A stretch of DNA of 64,000 nt from positions 53,758,235 through 53,822,234 of the forward strand of contig ML679941.1 in assembly GCA_007922225.1 (NCBI GenBank), in the 5' to 3' direction. The stretch's first letter is position 1; the number at the start of each line of letters is the position of its first letter. The stretch is from Emydura subglobosa. Its lineage: Eukaryota; Chordata; Testudines; Chelidae. Both the position numbers and the translations under genes were made by a program. Shown in pieces: positions 57,415 to 64,000 of the stretch. The notes beneath the pieces were generated by a model. The model did no database searches, was not told the DNA's origin, and was given only the letters and a program-made list of their open reading frames with translations.

Positions 57415-57720
57415 TGGTTACCCTTCTTCCCCTCATCCCCTCTAGCCTATCTTGGTCCCAGTTTCCTTCCCTGACCCCCCTCAGTTCCTTGTCCCACTCC
57501 CACTTTCCAGCCCCCTACCTCCACCCTTCGGATCTACATTCTAGTTGCCTCGCCCCACCCCAGCTCCTCAACCCCACTTCCTGTCTCCTTCACCAGGCTC
57601 CTTGTCCCAGTCTCCCCTGAAACACGCCCAGCTCTTTGGCTCCATCTTTCCCCAGGCCCAGCGCCACCCCTCTGCATTCCAGCCAGGGTGCTTCCTCCGC
57701 CTAGCAAGGGGAGCACTGAG
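57415..57720. repeat. C-rich degenerate repeat
   Basis: A pyrimidine-rich block with recurrent TCCTTGTCCCA-like and CCCCAC-like words and an irregular period. Open frames here are low-complexity Ser/Pro sequence and not credible proteins. Confidence 0.4.
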
Positions 57721-58269
57721 ACCATGTCCCTGCTTTCAGTTCCTGTGCACAGTGGCCCTGGCTTCCAGGAGGATCAATTGCAAAAGTCCTGTCCAGTCCC
57801 TGGAGCTCTTGGAGGAAGCATACTCAGTACAGATAAAATCTTCCGAGAATTTAGCTGCCCAACCCTAACCAGTCTGTGCTGAATATATGCAAATAGAGAC
57901 TCATAACTTGAGCAAACTTGGCTGGATTTTCATGGGGATGGCAAAAGGCCTATCCCTGACACCAGAGTGACCCCCTGCCAAATTTACCTGCTGCAGAGCA
58001 TGGAGGCTCTAAAGATTCTCAATTAAATGGTTGTAAGATTAGTATTTTTTTTTTTTTAAGATGGGCAAAACATTTTCCCCTAACTTTGTCCTGAGAAATG
58101 GTTGAACTGTGTTTGCTGAAACTTTGCAAAGAAGTTCAGCCGGAGGCAGATAAGTGGCAGGGAAAACTTCAGCCCAACAAGTTTGGCAAAGTTATAAGCA
58201 ACTGTAAACAAGGTATTTGTAATGAGAAGTGTTGAGTAACCTTAACTAGGCATCACACCCTAGCACTAC

Positions 58270-58680
58270 CTGCACCTTTCCTATCTGTTCAAGCAAAGGC
58301 TGAAGGAACTGGGCACGTTTAGTTTGGAAAAGAGGAGATTAAGCAGGGATATGATAGCAATCTTCAAATACTTGTAAGGCTGCCACAGAAAAGAAAAAAG
58401 TTGTTCTTTTTTGCCACAGATAGCAGGACAAGAGGCAATGGGTTCAAACTACAGTAGAGCAGATTTAGACTAAATCTCAGGAAAAGCATCCTAACTGTGA
58501 GAGCAGTAGGACAATAGAACAAACTGCCTGGGGAAATTGAGGAAACTCCTTCACTGGAGGTTTTCATAACGAGGCTGGCAAGCCATCTGTCTTGGATGGT
58601 TTAGACACAACAAATCTTGCAGGTTGGCAGGAGGTTAGACTAGACCCTTGTGGATCCTTCTAGCCCTGTGATTCTAACAA
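58270..58680 (+). mobile_element. CR1 LINE 3' end fragment
   Basis: On the sense strand: AAGGCTGAAGGAACTGGG, then AGAGGAGATTAAGCAGGGAT, AACAAACTGCCTGGGGAAAT and GATCCTTCTAGCCCTGTGAT. These match the C-terminal coding end and 3' UTR of CR1. The terminal repeat is reduced to TGATTCTAACAATG. It points towards the CR1 copy at 58808. Confidence 0.8.
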
Positions 58681-59192
58681 TGCAAAACAGCCATAAAAGC
58701 AGTTTAACTGGCTAATGAAGCCAAACTGCGAGCTTTAGTTTTGCAAAGCAGCCTGAGCATCCAGAGAATTGGGCCCTTAGTCTTCACCCATCAGGTTATT
58801 TTGAGTTAGAATCATAAAAGATGAGGGTTGGAAGGGATCTCAGGAGGTCATCTAAACCAACCCCCTGCTCAAAGCAGGACCAACCCCAAGTAAACCACCC
58901 CACCTAGGGCTTTGTCAAGCCAGGCCGTAAAAACCTCTAAGGATGGAGATTCCACCACCTCCCTGGGTAACCCATTCCAGTGCTTCACCACTCTCCTAGT
59001 GAAAAACTTTTTCCTAATATCCAACCTAGACCTTCCCGACTGCAACTTGAGACCATTGCTCTGAGTTCTGTCGCTTGCCACCACCGAGAACAGCCTAACT
59101 CCATCTTTGGAACCCTCTTCAGGTAGTTGAAGGCTGCTATCAAATCCCTCCTCAGTCTTCTCTTCTGCAGACTAAACAAGCCCTGTTCCCTC

Positions 59193-60274
59193 TGTAACCC
59201 TTCTGTGCCTAGGGTAGCCACCTGAAAATGCCAAGGTCAGGGCAGGCTGCAAAAGGAGAGCAAATTCTCCCAGCATTGGTGGGTGGCACGGAAGTCAGAC
59301 TTCCCAACCAGCCACAAACTGTGCTTTTGATTCCCCACACTGGTTATCAAGAAGCCAGTATACAAATACACACAGCCCCTTTACTGCACTCCAGTCTCCA
59401 GCTCCCAATCAGCCACTAGGTCCAATAAAGAGACCAGTTATTTAAACTCTCTGCTCTTTACCAGAAGGTTCTCCTGACCCCAAAGGGTCAGCCACAGTAC
59501 CAGATCCATATAAGTTTAGATCTTACCCAAAATACCACGCCACCAGCCAATCCTTTAGTAACTAAAACTAAAGGTTTATTATAAAAAGAAAGAAACAAAC
59601 TACAAGAGAAATGTTAAAGGACTAAAGCAATCAGATACATAAAAGTGATTTGAAAGTCCATATACATCAGGTTTCTAGAAGAATTGTGGTGTTTGCAGGC
59701 TTATATAGTCCTCTGGTATACATCCAGTACCTGGATGGGCCTCAGTCCTTTGTTTCACAGCTTCAGTTGGAGATGACTTGATCCAGAGGTAGGTTGGTAG
59801 CTGAAGCTGAATCCCGACTGAAGAACAAAATGGATTCCCAGGCCTTTGCCTTATATACTCTCTGGCCCTTTCCATGCTGTTTGTGGAATTTTACAAGAAC
59901 AAAATGGAGTTCAGAGTCACAAGAACAAGTTCTGGTGACTCATCAGGTATACCTCTGGCTTCTCCCCCTGGAGCTCTTGCATCTGTGGATGTCTCAATGG
60001 GCCATTAAGCAGGCTATTGTTCTGCCGCCACCCTGTCTAGGGTGTGTCTCATACAGCACAATTTGAAATACAGCTATATCAATTATATCCATAACTTCAA
60101 TTATACATATAACACATGAAGAAAAGTATTATCATCTTACTTAGTGTATTATAACATTTCTAACAGTACCAGAAATGGCATATCTTACATGAATTATTAT
60201 GATTTTGACATACCGATGTCAAACAATATGCTAAATGCCTCGGCGCGCCCCCCCCCAAGTCAGCCAGCGTGATG
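59193..60274 (-). mobile_element. Solo LTR, family A, copy 3, inserted in CR1
   Basis: Flanked by perfect 5-bp repeats CCCTC at 59188-59192 and 60275-60279. Removing the LTR and one CCCTC restores a continuous CR1 sequence. On the sense (-) strand a TATA box TATATAA (+ 59851-59857) is followed by AATAAA (+ 59575-59580) and the CTAGGCACAG end. It starts TG on the + strand, but its other end reads GTGATG instead of ATCACA, so that terminus has mutated. It is 1082 bp, with no internal genes. Confidence 0.9.
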
Positions 60275-60299
60275 CCCTCAGCCTCTCCTCATAAGTCCT

Positions 60300-60452
60300 G
60301 TGCCCCAGCTCTCTAATCATTTTTGTTGCCCTCCACGGGACTCTCTCCAATTTGTCCAGATCCTTCCTGTAGTGGGGGGCCCAAAACTGGACACAGTACT
60401 CCAAATGTGGCCTTACCAGTGCAGAGTAGAGGGGAATAATCATTTCCCTCAA
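60300..60452 (-). pseudogene. CR1 ORF2 fragment, C-terminal third
   Basis: On -: [20 protein letters not shown], then [17 protein letters not shown] and [18 protein letters not shown]. This is the highly conserved segment of CR1 ORF2 following the RT palm. The frame continues into the LTR junction and stops. Confidence 0.85.
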
Positions 60453-60739
60453 TCTGCTGGCAATGCTCCTACTAATTCAGCCAAATATGCCATTAGCCTT
60501 CTTGGCAACAAGGGCACACTATTGACTATGAGTATTCAGCTTCTTGTCCACTGTAACCCCCAGGTCCTTTTCTGCAGAACTGCTGCTTAGCTAGTCGGTT
60601 GCCAATCTGTAACTGTGCATGGGATTCTTCCGGTCTCTGCACTTGTCCTTGTTGAACCTTATCAAATTTCTTTTGGCTCAATCCTCCAATCTGTTTAGGT
60701 CACTCTGTATCCTATTTGCTGCCCTCCAGTATATCTACC

Positions 60740-61183
60740 ACTCCCCCCAGATTAGTGTCATCTGAAAACTTGCTGAGGGTGCAATCCACCCCATCCTCCA
60801 GATCATTAATGAAGATGTTGAACAAAATCAGTCCCAGGACATTCTGCTTCATACAGGTTGCCAACTAGACATTGAGCCATTGATCACTATTGTGGAGCCC
60901 GTTCTAGCCAGCTTTCTACCCACCTTATAGCCCTTTCATCCAAACCATACTTCTTTAACTTGCTGGCAAGAATATTGTGGGAGACCGTATCAAAAGCTTT
61001 GCTAAAATCAAGGTATATCATGTCCACTGCTTTCCTCACATCAACAGAGCCAGTTATCTCATCATAGAAGGCAATCCGATTGGTCAGGCATGATTTGCCC
61101 TTGATGAATCTATGCTGACTATTCCTAATCACCTTCCTCTCCTCCAGCTGCTTCAAAATGCATTCCTTGAGGACCTGCTCCAT
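60740..61183 (-). pseudogene. CR1 ORF2 fragment, RT palm
   Basis: On -: EQVLKECILKQLEERKVIRN, then RFIKGKSCLTNRIAFYDEIT, DMIYLDFSKAFDTVSHNILA and AIRWVESWLERAPQ, then a frame break, then [12 protein letters not shown] and FSDDTNLGG. The motif A Asp is kept. The sequence between the palm motifs is shortened around 60840-60890, where the GSVLGPILF-type motif B region should be. Confidence 0.85.
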
Positions 61184-61322
61184 GATTTTTCTGAGGACTG
61201 AGGTGATGGTGACTGATCTGTAATTCCCCAGATCCTCCTCCTTTGAAGATGGGCACTATACTTGCTTTTTTCCAACCGTCCAGGACCTCTCCCAGTCGCC
61301 GCAAGTTTTCAAAGATAATGGC

Positions 61323-61940
61323 CTATGGCTCTGCAATCACATCAGCCAACTCCCTCAGCACCCTTGGATGCACTGCATCCGGCCCCATGGACTTGTGCAT
61401 ATCCAGCTTTTCTAAATAGTCCTGAATGTGTTCTTTCAGCGCTGAGGGCTGCTCACTGCCTCCCCATTCTGTGCTGCCCAGTGTAGTAGTCTGGAAGCTG
61501 ACCTTGTCTGTGAAGACAGAGGCAAAACAAGCATTGAGTACTTCAGCTTTTTCCACAACGTCTGTCATTAGGTTGTCACTCCTATTCAGTAAGGAGCCCA
61601 CACTTTCCCTGACCACCTTGTTGCTAACATACCTGTAGAAACCCTTCTTGTTACACTTCATGTCCCTTGCCAGCTGCAACTCCAATTGTGCTTTGGCCTT
61701 CCTGATTTCACTCCTGCCTGCTGAAGCAATATTTTTATAATCCTCCCTCATCATCTGACCAAGTTTCCACTTCTTGTAAGCTTCATTTTTGTGTTCAAGC
61801 TCGCTGAAGATTTCTCTGTTAAGCCTTGCTGGTTGCATGCCATATTTGCTATTCTTTCTGCACATGCGGATGGTTTGTTCCTGAGACCTCAATAAGGTTT
61901 CTTTCAAATACAGCCAGCTCTCCTGGACTCCTTTCCTCAT
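61323..61940 (-). pseudogene. CR1 ORF2 fragment, endonuclease-RT linker and fingers
   Basis: An open stretch of 205 codons on -. Segments are KETLLRSQEQTIRMCRKNSK, FSELEHKNEAYKKWKLGQM, FYRYVSNKVVRESVGSLLN, NACFASVFTDKVSF and DMHKSMGPDAVHPRVLRELA, the last being the conserved start of the RT fingers. It is the longest intact piece of CR1 protein in the window. The Met is internal to the parental protein. A further fragment on - at 61849-62067 (overlapping frame) continues upstream. Confidence 0.9.
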
Positions 61941-62089
61941 AGGTAGGATCCCCTGGAAGGCTAATATCAGTTACCTGAGGGAGTAAAAAATCTGCTTTTC
62001 TGATGTCCAGAGTCCGTACTCTGCTGCTCTCCTTCCTTCTTTTTGTCAGGATCCTGAACTCGACCATCTCATTTTTCTCCCTGCAAAAT

Positions 62090-64000
62090 CAGTTTCTTAA
62101 ATTGTAGCACATCCTGTAGGCTTCCATTCAAGTGCATGGAATTAAATACTGTGGGCTGGGTCCTGGGTCCTGTTAAGGTTATTTTGCAATACTAGAGTGG
62201 CACAAAGTGACTTAAAGATGCTCTGAAAAGGCAGCTGATGCTTAGCCTAGTGCAGGGGAACCCTCCCTTTACTGCTGGAGTGTTCTGGGGCCATGAGTGG
62301 GTATGACAGAGAGCAGAGACAATGGGGACGGAGCTCAACACTAATAGCAAAAAGCTCCCATGGGGAGTATGCTAGCCGGCGTAAACTAGAGCAGCCCTGT
62401 CAGCATTGGTCGGAAATCCTAAAGAGACAGTATGGGAGTTCTAAGTCTACAGTGCATGGAACAAATGTGGGCAACTGCTCTTTCCTCAGCCGTTGGGAAG
62501 GAAGGGTCAGTGAATGCAGCTGATGGGGAAATGCAGAGTATCCACAGTCCAGAGGTGGGAGGGGAGGTGTCTGAAAGCCCTTGCCTGTGGTGTGATGTTG
62601 AAGAGTGTTCTCTACTCAACTGGCAGCTTGGAGACATTCAAGATACCTTAGGCAGAAGTGGCATGCTGCAAGATAAAAGCCCCAAATAAATGAATGTGGA
62701 GGCAAACAAATGAGGCAGAGAGAACAGTTTGGCTCAAGTGTCTGCAGTGCTCTTTCCCATAAGCACGGCAGAGCAGGCAGCTGCCCTGGAGCAGCATAGG
62801 GAGGGCTCAGCAGAAAGCGGGCGCTGTACGCTTACCAATATGTGACCATCTATCCCATTCCCACTAAGATGACCCTGGAAGAGCTTTTGCCTAAAAGAAA
62901 AATACATGGATTTCTATGCAGCAGTAACTGAATGTTGCCTTTATTATGAGAGATTTGGGGATGGAAGGTGAGGTTAGGTGGCTAACCTGTCCAATTAACT
63001 ACTGAGGAGTTAAACCTGAGAGCATCTGATATCTAAGAGCCAGGAATGGATCTGGACCGAATTGAAAATGCGTATCTTCTCTTCATAGTGTACTGAGCAA
63101 GAGAGCTAGTGGTTTAATAGCAGGAGAACTACACACATTTTGTACTTTTCATCCACCACTAAGCAGACCGTAAAGGGGACAGGGGGGAAAATAAAGCCCT
63201 TTCAAGTTCCTGTGAGGGTGAATGTATTAGCTGTCCTGAGAGGGAATATTAGGTCTGTTTAATAACTGGTTCTTCCTGGATTAGTTATTAGTGTTTCCAA
63301 AATGGATTGGTGTGAGTCCAATTACAGTAGCTGTCTTCAGCTGCTCCCCTTTTCTGAGGCCGTTTCATCAAAGGGGTCAGAAGAATTCATCTTGCTATTC
63401 TTTGCATCCTTCAGGATTCTCTAAGAGTGGGATCTGAGCAAGCTGATTCTGTAGACTGTCTATAGAGAATGGTTCAATACCTATGTAAATATGCAACAGG
63501 TCTCAGAGCTAGTCACTAAAGCCATTCAATTCAAAATCCTCCACAGATACACGGTAGTAGAGCCGTCCTTTGTGCACATGGGGGAAGTGGTGGGGCAGGG
63601 ATTTGAGGTCTCATTGGTTCGTGTGGCTTTGCTAATATATGAAGTCCATCCCTTTTAACCAAACAGGGCTATTAGGATGAATTTTGTTCTTACCTCCAAT
63701 CCACCATTTATTCTGAGACAGCACCATTAATATGTCTAGTCGGAGTTCCTGTGAGCAGTTATTGCTCCTGAGAGCCATCAAAGCTGCCAAAAGCTGATTT
63801 GAAGTGACAGAACTAGTCCAAATAAAAGAATAATGCTCCTGAACTGTCCCCCACTTCCCAGAGAGAATCTGAACCATTTATATGGTTCAGAAGACGTCCG
63901 ATAACACCCTTTGCAAGTCCTTGTTTCCTTTGCTGCTAGAGTTGTGGGGTTTAACAGTCTCAGAGCCCTGAGCATCCATTTTTCACTTTTGATAAAGGCA
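62090..64000. other. Unique sequence to the right edge, nothing recognised
   Basis: No supported exon, repeat or RNA gene. Short frames near 62293-62689 and 63632-63975 show no motif. Confidence 0.4.

Larger units (their letters stand above)
58808..62085 (-). mobile_element. CR1 LINE, 2.2 kb net, split by a solo LTR
   Basis: The 3' end TAGAATCATAAAAGATGAGG (58808, antisense of the CR1 terminus) leads into the C-terminal coding end to 59192. The LTR 59193-60274 intervenes, and CR1 resumes CTCAGCCTCTCCTCATAAG to about 62085, where the 5' end is truncated or too diverged. Translation on - gives linker, RT motif YLDFSKAFDTVSH (60977-61015) and FSDDTNLGG (60741-60770, catalytic FADD with Ala changed to Ser). 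Stops and frameshifts are present. The 5' EN domain is missing. Confidence 0.9.

Noticed and set aside
1..64000. CRISPR arrays, operons, Shine-Dalgarno sites, phage or integron features
   Set aside because: The window is vertebrate nuclear DNA. Repeated units here are transposon copies, not regularly spaced repeats.

Overview
This window looks like non-coding nuclear DNA of a reptile, most likely a turtle. I see no host protein-coding exon, rRNA, tRNA or prokaryotic feature. The turtle call rests on the repeat mix: CR1 LINEs with two 3' end types (one ending near TATGTTCTTAT, as in the turtle PsCR1 lineage, and one ending TAGAATCATAG when read on the opposite strand), a Penelope-like element (PLE) whose tail reads GTATACAGACTAACACGG, and many short palindromic DNA transposons. 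A crocodilian is the main alternative. The window is probably intergenic or deep intronic.

Layout. 1-4.3 kb: unidentified repeat at the left edge, a palindromic MITE, and an old SINE/LINE tail with two nested insertions. 4.4-6.6 kb: a CR1 LINE on + carrying a PLE tail inserted on - with a 10-11 bp target duplication. 8.2-9.25 kb: GC-rich block, a truncated LTR on + and a CR1 3' end on -. 11-16 kb: MITEs, an old L2-like reverse transcriptase relic and a CR1 3' end. 18.6-20.5 kb: the most coherent element, a 5'-truncated PLE with reverse transcriptase, GIY-YIG endonuclease and a hammerhead-ribozyme-like fold. 22-27 kb: MITEs, a hAT-like element and a 126-bp hairpin built from a different PLE-type terminus. 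27-32 kb: mostly unique sequence. 32-36 kb: MITE, LTR fragment, L2-like tail, GC-rich degenerate repeats and a second LTR type on -. 37-44 kb: MITEs and an old SINE/LINE tail. 43.9-47.4 kb: two likely solo LTRs with 5-bp target duplications and a third LTR-like stretch between them. 48-51.3 kb: a composite palindromic element with tRNA-like boxes. 54.1-55 kb: an L2-like 3' end. 58.2-62.1 kb: two convergent CR1 copies; the longer, on -, is split by a 1.08-kb solo LTR.

How the parts relate. Nested insertions give a relative order: old L2/SINE relics, then CR1 copies, then the PLE tail and the solo LTR inside them. One LTR family occurs four times, and one palindromic MITE family twice within 2.6 kb. 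All reading frames of any size belong to retroelement remnants with stops and frameshifts, except chance frames in GC-rich repeats. Two AT-rich unique stretches (about 17.2-17.6 and 26.2-26.6 kb) resemble conserved non-coding elements but cannot be confirmed without alignment.
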